Assembly (NCBI GenBank): GCA_035632215.1
Contig: DASQHF010000104.1
Span: forward strand, 1-22,519
Source of the DNA: CAIYRG01 sp035632215
GTDB lineage: Bacteria > Pseudomonadota > Alphaproteobacteria > Micropepsales > Micropepsaceae
Reading direction: 5' to 3'
Length of the DNA stretch: 22,519 bases
Shown: positions 6,683-13,322 of the stretch, piece by piece
Layout: the number at the start of each line of letters is the position of its first letter
Numbering within the stretch: position 1 is the first letter of the stretch
Made by a program: the position numbers and the translations under genes
Notes under the pieces: model-generated
What the model was told of the DNA's origin: nothing
Seen by the model: only the letters and a program-made list of their open reading frames with translations
Databases searched by the model: none

Positions 6683-8299
6683 CTAACGGTTCTGGTCGTC
6701 TTTGCCTTTTTCACGTCCGCGGCCGCGGTTGCGATCCTCGTTCTGCGGAGGTGCGCCTTGCGCTTGCGGCGGTCCTCCGCGTTCGGCCTGCGGCGGCGGT
6801 CCGCCGCGCTGGAACTGCTGCGCTTGGGGTGGCGGCTGCGGCGGTCCTTGCGGACGGCCGCGGTCGACATTCGCCTGCGAGGGCGGTCCCGGCGGTTGCG
6901 GCGGCTGGAACGGATTGACCCGTTCCTGCTGCGGCTGCGGCGGGACATTGGCGCGCTCCTCATTCCGCCCGCGGCCGCGGAACTGTTCCGGCGGACCCTG
7001 GTTCGCCTGACCTTGCGGCGGCGGTTGGTTCGGGGGCTGGTTCACTTCCGGCCGTCCGCGCCCACGGAACTGCTCATTGGGCGGCGGAACATTCGCCTGA
7101 CCCTGCGGTGGCGGTTGATTCGGCGGCTGGTTCGTCTCCGGACCGCGCCCGCGTCCGCGGAACTGTTCATTGGGCGGCGGAACATTCGCCTGCCCTTGAG
7201 GCGGCTGGTTCGGCTCATTGCGGAAGAAGCCGCGCCGGCCTTCCGGGCCACCCTGGGGCTGGTTCGGCGGAGGAATATTCGCCTGACCCTGCGGCTGGTT
7301 CGGCGGCTGCGCCGGGTTGGACTGACCCGGCCGCTGATTGAAGAAACCGCCACGCTGGTTGGGCGGATTGGTCTGCTGGACGTTGCCCGGCACGTTCTGC
7401 GGCGGGATGACCGCGACGCGGTCGCGTGCGGACGCCCGCGGGTTGCCGCCGTGCTGCTGGCGTTCTTCGATCTGCACCTGCCGCCCGGCCTGCACCGGCG
7501 TGATTGGCGCGTTCTTGATCACGTCGCGCGGATTGACGACAGCGACGCGCTGTCCTCTATCGCGCTCGATCTGGCGCACGTCGACGCTGCGGTTTACGAC
7601 CACGTTGTTGATCGTCGTGTAGTTGGTGATGTTGCGCGAACGATCGATGAAGGTCCGGTATTCGGAGCGCGGCGGCACGTAGCGGATGTAATCGCGATCC
7701 GCGAAATGCCGCGTGTCGACGAAGGTCCAGAAGCCGAGCGTAAAATTGACGCCGTACTGCGGGCCGTACCAATCGGCGTAGCCGAAGCCGCGATTCCAGT
7801 CGTTCCAATCATTGGGATAGAGCTCATCGCCCGCGAGGAAGCGATCATCGGGAGGCATCGGGAACCAGCCGATCATGCCTGGGCCCTGGCGCCAAACGAC
7901 CCATGAGGGCGCCCAGACATAACCCGGCACCCACAGCCAGCCGTCGTAGGGATCATAGACCCAGCGGCCATAATGGAAGGCGATGTCGCCCCACTCGTAA
8001 TCGGAGGCCCACAACCAGCCATACTCGCCCGTGTAGTTCCAATGCCCGCGATAATAGGGGCGGAAGTCGCGCGGAACATCAATCGGATGCCAGACGTCGC
8101 CCCAGCGCGGATGCCGATACCAGCGCCCATAGGGGGCGAGCGCATTGTAGAAATAGCCGAAGCTCACGCCGCCGTTGCGGGATCCGACGCTGAGCGAGAA
8201 ATCGACCTGCGCTGCCGCGGGCGGCGCCGTCGTAACCAGCACGAGCGGCGAGATCACCAATGCGGTCGCCAGCAGTTTCGTGGAGAGTCTTAGGGCCAT
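6683..8299 (-). CDS. Secreted DUF6600 protein with Pro/Gln/Asn-rich repeat tail
   Basis: This 538-residue protein has a signal peptide (residues 1-30, ending PPAAAQ). An aromatic-rich domain follows (about 50-165) with repeated Tyr/Trp motifs such as YGRWVYDPYDGWLWVPGY, typical of DUF6600. From about residue 300 to the end it is a low-complexity Pro/Gln/Asn/Gly/Arg region with tandem units containing QGQANVPPPNEQFRGRGR. The exported tail is probably disordered. The function of DUF6600 proteins is unknown, and an envelope or surface role is inference from export and composition. The ATG has a ribosome site (AGAGGAG). It is divergent from the gene at 8556, across a region with an FNR-type box. 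The bidirectional terminator lies just after its stop. Confidence 0.8.
   Translation of the reverse strand: MALRLSTKLLATALVISPLVLVTTAPPAAAQVDFSLSVGSRNGGVSFGYFYNALAPYGRWYRHPRWGDVWHPIDVPRDFRPYYRGHWNYTGEYGWLWASDYEWGDIAFHYGRWVYDPYDGWLWVPGYVWAPSWVVWRQGPGMIGWFPMPPDDRFLAGDELYPNDWNDWNRGFGYADWYGPQYGVNFTLGFWTFVDTRHFADRDYIRYVPPRSEYRTFIDRSRNITNYTTINNVVVNRSVDVRQIERDRGQRVAVVNPRDVIKNAPITPVQAGRQVQIEERQQHGGNPRASARDRVAVIPPQNVPGNVQQTNPPNQRGGFFNQRPGQSNPAQPPNQPQGQANIPPPNQPQGGPEGRRGFFRNEPNQPPQGQANVPPPNEQFRGRGRGPETNQPPNQPPPQGQANVPPPNEQFRGRGRPEVNQPPNQPPPQGQANQGPPEQFRGRGRNEERANVPPQPQQERVNPFQPPQPPGPPSQANVDRGRPQGPPQPPPQAQQFQRGGPPPQAERGGPPQAQGAPPQNEDRNRGRGREKGKDDQNR
6978..7213 (-). repeat. In-gene tandem repeat coding the Arg/Gly/Pro-rich tail
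   Basis: Near-identical units beginning CGGAACTG on the plus strand start at 6978, 7065 and 7158, giving spacings of 87 and 93 bases (29 and 31 codons). They encode repeats of the form QANVPPPNEQFRGRGR within the DUF6600 protein. The spacing is a multiple of three, so copy-number change would keep the frame. Confidence 0.75.
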
Positions 8300-8403
8300 T
8301 GAGAGCTCCTCTTTTCTCGGGCGCGCACGCCCCCGGCCGACGAAGAAAACGTCAAGCTCGTGCGACCGTTCCTCAACCCTGCCTTACGGCAGCGTGTAAG
8401 TGA

Positions 8404-8417
8404 TTGATGCACATCAA
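8404..8417. promoter_or_regulatory. Perfect FNR/anaerobox-type site
   Basis: The sequence TTGATGCACATCAA matches the FNR consensus TTGAT-N4-ATCAA exactly. It lies in the 256-base divergent region, 104 bases upstream of the DUF6600 start and 138 bases upstream of the GlcG/HbpS-like start. FNR, FixK or other CRP-family regulators bind such sites, and which gene is controlled is not decided by the sequence. A small hairpin (8379-8392) lies on the DUF6600 side. Confidence 0.6.
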
Positions 8418-8555
8418 GCTTGTCCCAAATGGGGCGATTTTGCGCGTCTTTTCCAGTCATGGCTCCTGTATCGCGCATGGCTAGTGAATGGGGGCTGAAT
8501 GGGTTACATCGAATGAGGCATTTTTGTGGAATCTTCGAGCTTGGAGGGCCGACCC

Positions 8556-9044
8556 GTGCACAAATTCCTCATCGCCGCCGCGATTCTTGGGACCACGATC
8601 GCTGTCGAAGCATCGGCTCAGCCGATCTCCGTCGACAGGAAACAGGTGAGCGCCTCGGCCGCGCGCAAGATGGTCGATGCCTGCCTCGCCTTCGCGGAGA
8701 AGAACCACATCCTCGTCGGCGTCGCGGTCGTCGACATCTCGGGCGTGCTGATCGATTTCCACGCCATGCAAGGTGGCGGACCCACGCTCTCCGAAACGGC
8801 GATTCTGAAGGCCAAGACGGCGGCGCATTGGCAGCGTCCGACGCGCTCACTCGAGGAGGACGTAACCACGCTCCGCAATCAAGCTTCGGTCTGGATCCAC
8901 GATTTCCCCAAGGCGGGCGCGCTTCCCATCATCATCGATGGCCAGGTCGCGGGCGCGATCGGGGTCGGCGGCGCACAGAAACAGGAAGAATGCGCCCAAG
9001 CCGGTATCGACGCGGTTATCCCGAAACAATCGGCACAGAAGTAG
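8556..9044 (+). CDS. Secreted GlcG/HbpS-family (DUF336) protein
   Basis: This 162-residue protein has a signal peptide (VHKFLIAAAILGTTIAVEAS, cleavage near residue 21) and a GlcG/HbpS domain. Marks are ILVGVAVVDISGVLIDFHAM, SETAILKAKTAA, and the C-terminal IDGQVAGAIGVGGAQKQEE. Members include a haem-binding sensor partner in Streptomyces and the glycolate-cluster protein GlcG, but most are uncharacterised. The start was taken as GTG at 8556, because GGAGGG lies 8 bases before it and the signal peptide begins there. A GTG at 8526 would add a polar extension. It probably forms an operon with the next gene, 38 bases downstream. The FNR-type box upstream suggests possible redox control. Haem binding is not shown by sequence alone. 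Confidence 0.78.
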   Translation: MHKFLIAAAILGTTIAVEASAQPISVDRKQVSASAARKMVDACLAFAEKNHILVGVAVVDISGVLIDFHAMQGGGPTLSETAILKAKTAAHWQRPTRSLEEDVTTLRNQASVWIHDFPKAGALPIIIDGQVAGAIGVGGAQKQEECAQAGIDAVIPKQSAQK

Positions 9045-9082
9045 ACTGCATTTTGCATTCTGATTCTTGAGGGATCGGCCGC

Positions 9083-9568
9083 ATGCGGTATGTGAACTTG
9101 GCAGCAGGGCTTTTCCTCGCCGCAATGGCTGTGCCCGTGTCCGCGGCCGATTCGAATCCGGAGCAGCCGATCGTGGACATTCTCCAGAGATTGGCGATGA
9201 CATCGGATTCGATCGACCGGGTCACCTTGGCGAACCGGCTCGAACGTCTCATCCTGCTGTCGCGGCCCGACGATGTGAGCGCTTCGACGATCGATCAGCT
9301 CGGCGCTCTATTAAACGATGAGTCCGACGTTATCCGCTGGAAGATCTCCTTCGCACTGAGCTTCGTGGGACAGAAGGCGAGCTCCACGATCCCCGCACTC
9401 GAAAAGGCCTTGCTCAATGTCCGCGAGGAACGCGACGCGACTTTAAGCAGAGGCGAGACCTTCGTCGGCGCCGGTTTCACGTCCGGCTTCACGATTTGCC
9501 AGACGCTGAGGACGTTCAAGGTCGACCCGCTGCCCAGCGACTGCGCGTTCTACATGGAGACGCGATGA
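9083..9568 (+). CDS. Small secreted helical-repeat protein, function unknown
   Basis: I do not recognise a specific family. The 161-residue protein has a signal peptide (MRYVNLAAGLFLAAMAVPVS, cleavage after about residue 21). The mature part is largely helical, with one HEAT-like stretch (LNDESDVIRWKISFALSFVG, then a second helix SSTIPALEKALLNV) resembling a PBS/HEAT repeat unit. Two cysteines near the C-terminus (FTICQTL and SDCAFYM) could form a periplasmic disulphide. A GAGGGA ribosome site precedes the ATG. It follows the GlcG/HbpS-like gene by 38 bases and is likely co-transcribed, which suggests a shared periplasmic context, though no partner is proven. Confidence 0.7.
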   Translation: MRYVNLAAGLFLAAMAVPVSAADSNPEQPIVDILQRLAMTSDSIDRVTLANRLERLILLSRPDDVSASTIDQLGALLNDESDVIRWKISFALSFVGQKASSTIPALEKALLNVREERDATLSRGETFVGAGFTSGFTICQTLRTFKVDPLPSDCAFYMETR

Positions 9569-9832
9569 ACGCGCGAATGATCGTCCGACATCGCTGAACG
9601 GCAGACTCCGAGTAAGAGCAGATCATCCCGAAGCCGGCCCACACGGCGAATCTTGCCCCAAACCGGATCTGATTTTGGCAAGCCCAGGCCGGGCCTGGGC
9701 AGCCGCTGAAAGCCCGCTATTGGGAAGAGCAGCCATTGCCACCTTGCCCGCCGGAGGGCTGAAGTTGATCCTACCCGGTCATTGGAACTTTCTGGAGCAG
9801 CGGTTGGTCATGTCGTTTCTCCCAAGCGTTAG
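9569..9832. other. Intergenic region with a 19-base palindrome
   Basis: This 264-base region lies between the ends of two convergent transcription units. The only structure seen is GCCCAGGCCGGGCCTGGGC at 9682-9700, an 8-bp perfect stem with a 3-base loop. It has no adjacent T run on either strand, so it is not a standard terminator. No credible gene was found. Confidence 0.5.
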
Positions 9833-10825
9833 TTAGATTTCTGCATACGCTACGCCGGTGAGATTCCCCTGGTGGGAGAGGAAGTTGCACTCGTTCTTTC
9901 CGTCGAGATCGGCGGAATAGATCGAACCGGCCAAATCGGTGACGAACATCCGGTTGCCCGGCATGTCGAGAGCGATGCCGATTCCCTCCATCAGGTGCGT
10001 GATCAAGATCTCCGGCGCGGCCTTTCTATCGATTGTCGCGCGATTGACGGTGTTGCCGCGCGGAGGATCGCCGCGGTCGGTCCAGTAGAGGGCACGGTTT
10101 GCCAGATCGAGTTCGAGATCGATCGGTTCCGGTAGCTGATCAAACAGCACTTCGATGTCGGAGCGGTTCGTCGGGCTCGCGCCCTTGGGAATTTCGATGT
10201 TGGCGCGGAGGATACGACCCTGGCAGCCGTTGTTGGGGCCCTTTTGCGTCCAGTAGATCTTCTGAAGCTTCGGATCGGTGGTGATACCGACGCACCACCG
10301 GTTCTGATCGCGCCGGTCTTTGTCGCCGCGACCAGTCTCGACCAGTATTTCGACTCGCGAGCCGTCGAGATTCGCGCGCATAACGCGCATCCCCTCGCGG
10401 TCGCACCAATAAAGCTTGCCATCGTCCCTATCGAGGTGGATCTGCTTCGGCGTGTGGGTAACGCCTGGTAGGACGATTACCCTCCGATTACCACCGTCGA
10501 GATCGGCGCGCTCGATCGAGCCGTCGTCGAGATTGGGCACGCCCATGTTGGTCCAATAAATGTGGCCAGCCTCCGCATCGACGACGATGCCGTCCGGGAG
10601 ATGGCAACCGGCAACGATGGTCTTGCGGTCGGATCCGTCCGGATTCATTGAGTGAATGCGATCACCACTTATTTCGAGAAGGAATAGTCGGCCGGAACGG
10701 AGGACTCCTTCTGAGGCGAACCGACGCGCCGTCTGCGATGTGGACTCGCCCGGATCGGGGCGCCCAAAGCCAGGCGCGGCCGCCGATTCAGGGTCGCGAT
10801 TGGTTGGGCTGCGTATCCGTGCCAT
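9833..10825 (-). CDS. YWTD (LDL-receptor class B) beta-propeller protein
   Basis: This protein of about 330 residues has repeated YWTD-type blades: HIYWTNMG, KLYWCDREG, KIYWTQKG, ALYWTDRGD and MFVTDLAG, each followed by a segment like RANLDGS. This is the six-bladed propeller known from animal LDL receptors and from scattered bacterial proteins. No signal peptide is evident, so it may be cytoplasmic. The start is uncertain. The ATG at 10825 overlaps the crotonase gene by 38 bases. A TTG at 10843 is possible. No good ribosome site precedes either, and the first 38 residues are low-complexity before the propeller begins. It is the last gene of a three-gene minus-strand cluster with a crotonase and an epoxide hydrolase. 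Its role is unknown, and ligand or protein binding is a guess from fold. Confidence 0.75.
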   Translation of the reverse strand: MARIRSPTNRDPESAAAPGFGRPDPGESTSQTARRFASEGVLRSGRLFLLEISGDRIHSMNPDGSDRKTIVAGCHLPDGIVVDAEAGHIYWTNMGVPNLDDGSIERADLDGGNRRVIVLPGVTHTPKQIHLDRDDGKLYWCDREGMRVMRANLDGSRVEILVETGRGDKDRRDQNRWCVGITTDPKLQKIYWTQKGPNNGCQGRILRANIEIPKGASPTNRSDIEVLFDQLPEPIDLELDLANRALYWTDRGDPPRGNTVNRATIDRKAAPEILITHLMEGIGIALDMPGNRMFVTDLAGSIYSADLDGKNECNFLSHQGNLTGVAYAEI

Positions 10826-11660
10826 CGTTGTCGACCCGCCCAAACGCAGGGAGGTGCCGGCCGAAGTTCAATTCGAAGTCGCTCGGAAGACCGTAACCGA
10901 TACTGCGAATCTTGGCACGGCGCGCCTGCGCACTAGGTGAGGCCAGCGTTGAGAAGAACATGTCGTTGCTCGACTGAAGCTCGGTAGCTGTTGGCATCCC
11001 GAACCGATTGATCTGGACCTTCGCCGCGGCTAGCGTTTCACGGTCGAACGAGGCCAGACGCAGGACGAGCGCATCAACAAACGAGTCGAGGTCGTCATCG
11101 TCCAGCGTGCGGTTCACCCAGCCATAGCGCTCGGCGATATCAGCATCGAAATCGTCGCCGCTGAGGACGATCTCAAGTGCCCGCGAGCGGCCGACCACGC
11201 GCGGGAGCCATTCCAGCGCTCCGCCGCCAGGGACAAGTCCGACACCGATCTCGGGGTTGCCGAATAGAGTGTTTTTCCGGCTGGCAAATCGCATGTCGCA
11301 CGCGAGCACGAACTCGTTACCGATGCCACGCGTGCGGCCGCGAATCTTGGCGATGCTCACGACTGGCGTGGACGAGAGGCGCAGCACAAAGTCGCGCCAA
11401 AGCTCCAGTACCTCTGGCCGTTCAGCTGCCTTGGTTACGTCGAGATGGGCAATGAAAAAATCGGGATTCGCTGACTGGAACACTACGACCTTCACCGACG
11501 GGTCGGCCTCGAGGTCGGTCATCAGTGCCCCCAATTCAACGATCGTTGTGGGAACAAACATGTTGATTGGCGGACTGTTGAAGGTGACTGCCCACCGGCC
11601 CGGACGGGTGCAGTCGATGTTGAACTGCGAAGGGTCAGGCATAGCGGATCTGCTGTGCAT
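10788..11660 (-). CDS. Enoyl-CoA hydratase/isomerase (crotonase) family protein
   Basis: This protein of about 290 residues has the crotonase fold. GRTRGIGNEFVLACDMRFAS carries a Glu at the position of rat hydratase Glu144, and FGNPEIGVGLVPGGGALEWL carries a Glu at the position of Glu164. The usual oxyanion-hole segment around SANPDFFIAHLD is present. Both acidic residues support hydratase-type chemistry on an acyl-CoA, but the substrate is unknown. The ATG at 11660 was chosen for an AAAGG eight bases upstream. The ATG at 11642 (MPDPSQF) is a credible alternative that resembles family N-termini more closely. It lies 60 bases after the epoxide hydrolase and overlaps the propeller gene, so the three are probably one operon. 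Confidence 0.82.
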   Translation of the reverse strand: MHSRSAMPDPSQFNIDCTRPGRWAVTFNSPPINMFVPTTIVELGALMTDLEADPSVKVVVFQSANPDFFIAHLDVTKAAERPEVLELWRDFVLRLSSTPVVSIAKIRGRTRGIGNEFVLACDMRFASRKNTLFGNPEIGVGLVPGGGALEWLPRVVGRSRALEIVLSGDDFDADIAERYGWVNRTLDDDDLDSFVDALVLRLASFDRETLAAAKVQINRFGMPTATELQSSNDMFFSTLASPSAQARRAKIRSIGYGLPSDFELNFGRHLPAFGRVDNDGTDTQPNQSRP

Positions 11661-11720
11661 ATGCGGCACCTTTTTGTCGGCCCTCGTTGGGCTTACGCGG
11701 CAAGCTCAACACTCAACCCT

Positions 11721-12935
11721 TTATGCTTGACGCAGTGATTTGAATCCCGCTCGAAGTTCCGCGTCGAAGAGCGCGGGCTGTTCCCACGCCGCGAAATGCC
11801 CACCTCTATCGAGCTTGTTGAAGTGAATGAGTTTTGGAAACGCCTTTTCTGCCCAGCTGCGCGGGACTGGATAAAGTTCGTCGGGGAAAACGCTGACGGC
11901 AACCGGGATCTTGACTCCTTTGGCATTGAAAAACCCGACTTTGCCCCAATTCTCCCAATAGAGACGGCCTCCAGAGACGAATGTATTCGTCAACCAAGCG
12001 ATTGTGATGTTGTCGAGAATGTCATCACGCGTTAGGCCAGCGGAACCGCCCGCAAAGACACGTGAGATCAGCTCATAGCTACGTGCGTCATGGTCGAGGA
12101 AATAGGCCGCCAAGCCGACGGGGGAATCCGCAATGCCATACAACGTCTGCGGTCGCAGCCCCATCTGGTATCCGTAAGCTATGCCTGTTTGATACTCGTG
12201 CTGCAAAGCGTCGTACGCGACCTTCTCATCGGCCGAGAGACCCGATGGGGCCGGCGCCCCGGAAAAGGCCGCCTTGTCAATTTCGGCCGGAAAGATACCA
12301 GGCATGTTGGTGTGAATGCCGAGTAACTCGGGGGGCGCTTGGAGACCGATTTGTTCGGTAATGATCGCGCCCCAGTCGCCGCCCTGTGCCACAAATTTCG
12401 CGTAGCCCAGCCGCTTCATCAGCACAACCCAGGCACGCGCGATATGGGGAGCATCCCAGCCGGTCGTGGTCGGCTTGCCGGAAAACCCGTAGCCCGGTAT
12501 CGAAGGAATCACCACATGGAAGGCGTCAGATGCGCTACCGCCGTGTGCCGTGGGATTCGTAAGTGGATCGATGATCTTAAGTTGCTCGACAACCGAGCCG
12601 GGCCACCCGTGCGTGACGATGAGGGGCAACGCGTTCTCATGTGTCGAACGAACGTGAATGAAATGAATGTCGAGCCCATCGATCTCGGTGATGAAGTTCG
12701 GTAGGGCATTCAGTTTCGCCTCGCACTTGCGCCAGTCGTACTCTGTCGCCCAATATTGCGCGAGCTTCTGCATTGTCGCGAGCTGCACGCCTTGCGATGC
12801 ATCTTTGACGGTTTCCCGCTCAGGCCACTTTGTCGCTTTGATGCGCCTCTTCATTTCGGTGAGGTCCGCTTCCGGAACGTTCACACGAAACGGACGGATC
12901 GCGGTCTTGTCACTGCTCTTCTGCTGTGTGGCCAT
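11721..12935 (-). CDS. Epoxide hydrolase (EHN plus alpha/beta-hydrolase domains)
   Basis: This 404-residue protein has the N-terminal epoxide hydrolase domain (about 12-120, IRPFRVNVPEADLTEMKRRI) followed by an alpha/beta-hydrolase core. The oxyanion motif HGWPGS is at 109-114. The nucleophile Asp187 is in GGDWG, the catalytic His380 is in RGGHFAAWEQP, and the likely charge-relay Glu353 is in FPDELYPVP. These match microsomal/juvenile-hormone type epoxide hydrolases, which open epoxides to diols through an alkyl-enzyme ester. There is no signal peptide, so it is probably cytoplasmic. The ATG is preceded by AAAGGAG. It is first in a minus-strand cluster with a crotonase and a YWTD propeller. 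Local GC looks lower than in the flanks, suggesting horizontal transfer. Confidence 0.9.
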   Translation of the reverse strand: MATQQKSSDKTAIRPFRVNVPEADLTEMKRRIKATKWPERETVKDASQGVQLATMQKLAQYWATEYDWRKCEAKLNALPNFITEIDGLDIHFIHVRSTHENALPLIVTHGWPGSVVEQLKIIDPLTNPTAHGGSASDAFHVVIPSIPGYGFSGKPTTTGWDAPHIARAWVVLMKRLGYAKFVAQGGDWGAIITEQIGLQAPPELLGIHTNMPGIFPAEIDKAAFSGAPAPSGLSADEKVAYDALQHEYQTGIAYGYQMGLRPQTLYGIADSPVGLAAYFLDHDARSYELISRVFAGGSAGLTRDDILDNITIAWLTNTFVSGGRLYWENWGKVGFFNAKGVKIPVAVSVFPDELYPVPRSWAEKAFPKLIHFNKLDRGGHFAAWEQPALFDAELRAGFKSLRQA

Positions 12936-13271
12936 GGCTTCGGTCTCCTTTAAAATCGAAGAGGTCTGACAGGCTCGTCCGCGTGATCGGAGTCGCAGCC
13001 GGACGCGGCAATGTAGTGCCGATACACGACGTGGCTAGCGCCAGCCGTCTGCTCCGAGTGCCAAACAAATCCGCGGTGATCGCGAGCTAACGCAGTCAAA
13101 ATGGTTTGGTTTCAGACGCCTCGAATTTTTTATGCTCTTTTTTATTCGTGGCTACGTTCAAGCCGCTCCACTGTAAGGTCGCTATGTCCGGGTTTGGCGG
13201 GGACGTCTCCCCATCGACCCCGAACCGTTCGGAACGGAGCGCCTTCCGGTCACTGGAACTCGCAGAACAAC
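12936..13271. other. Long intergenic region upstream of the epoxide hydrolase
   Basis: No credible gene is seen in this stretch. It must hold the promoter of the epoxide hydrolase cluster, but I could not pick out convincing -35/-10 boxes. An AT-rich patch at 13123-13147 and a short palindrome GGGGACGTCTCCCC at 13199-13212 stand out. A 72-codon plus-strand frame at 13101 lacks a family match or a convincing ribosome site and was not called. Confidence 0.5.
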
Positions 13272-13306
13272 AAAAAGCCCCCATGCGACATGCATGAGGG
13301 CTTTTT
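13272..13306. terminator. Bidirectional rho-independent terminator
   Basis: A 15-position stem (AAAAAGCCCCCATGC with GCATGAGGGCTTTTT, one C-A mismatch) and a 5-base loop are flanked by T runs on both strands. It sits 17 bases past the stop of the molybdopterin hydroxylase gene on the minus strand and would end that transcript. It isolates that gene from the epoxide hydrolase cluster. Confidence 0.85.
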
Positions 13307-13322
13307 GATTCGGGCCTGAAAG

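Noticed and set aside
6978..7213. Regular repeats considered as a CRISPR array
   Set aside because: Units are 87-93 bases, coding, in frame and without unique spacers. They are protein repeats.
6758..7906. 382-codon plus-strand open frame opposite the DUF6600 gene
   Set aside because: It is Arg/Leu-rich because it is antisense to Pro/Gln-rich repeats. There is no ribosome site or domain, and the DUF6600 frame has a signal peptide and family motifs.
9682..9700. GC-rich palindrome considered as a terminator
   Set aside because: There is no T run on either strand after the stem, so it was only listed within the intergenic region.
13101..13319. Possible 72-residue plus-strand peptide in the 12.9-13.3 kb gap
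   Set aside because: It runs through the terminator hairpin, lacks a convincing ribosome site and has no recognisable family.
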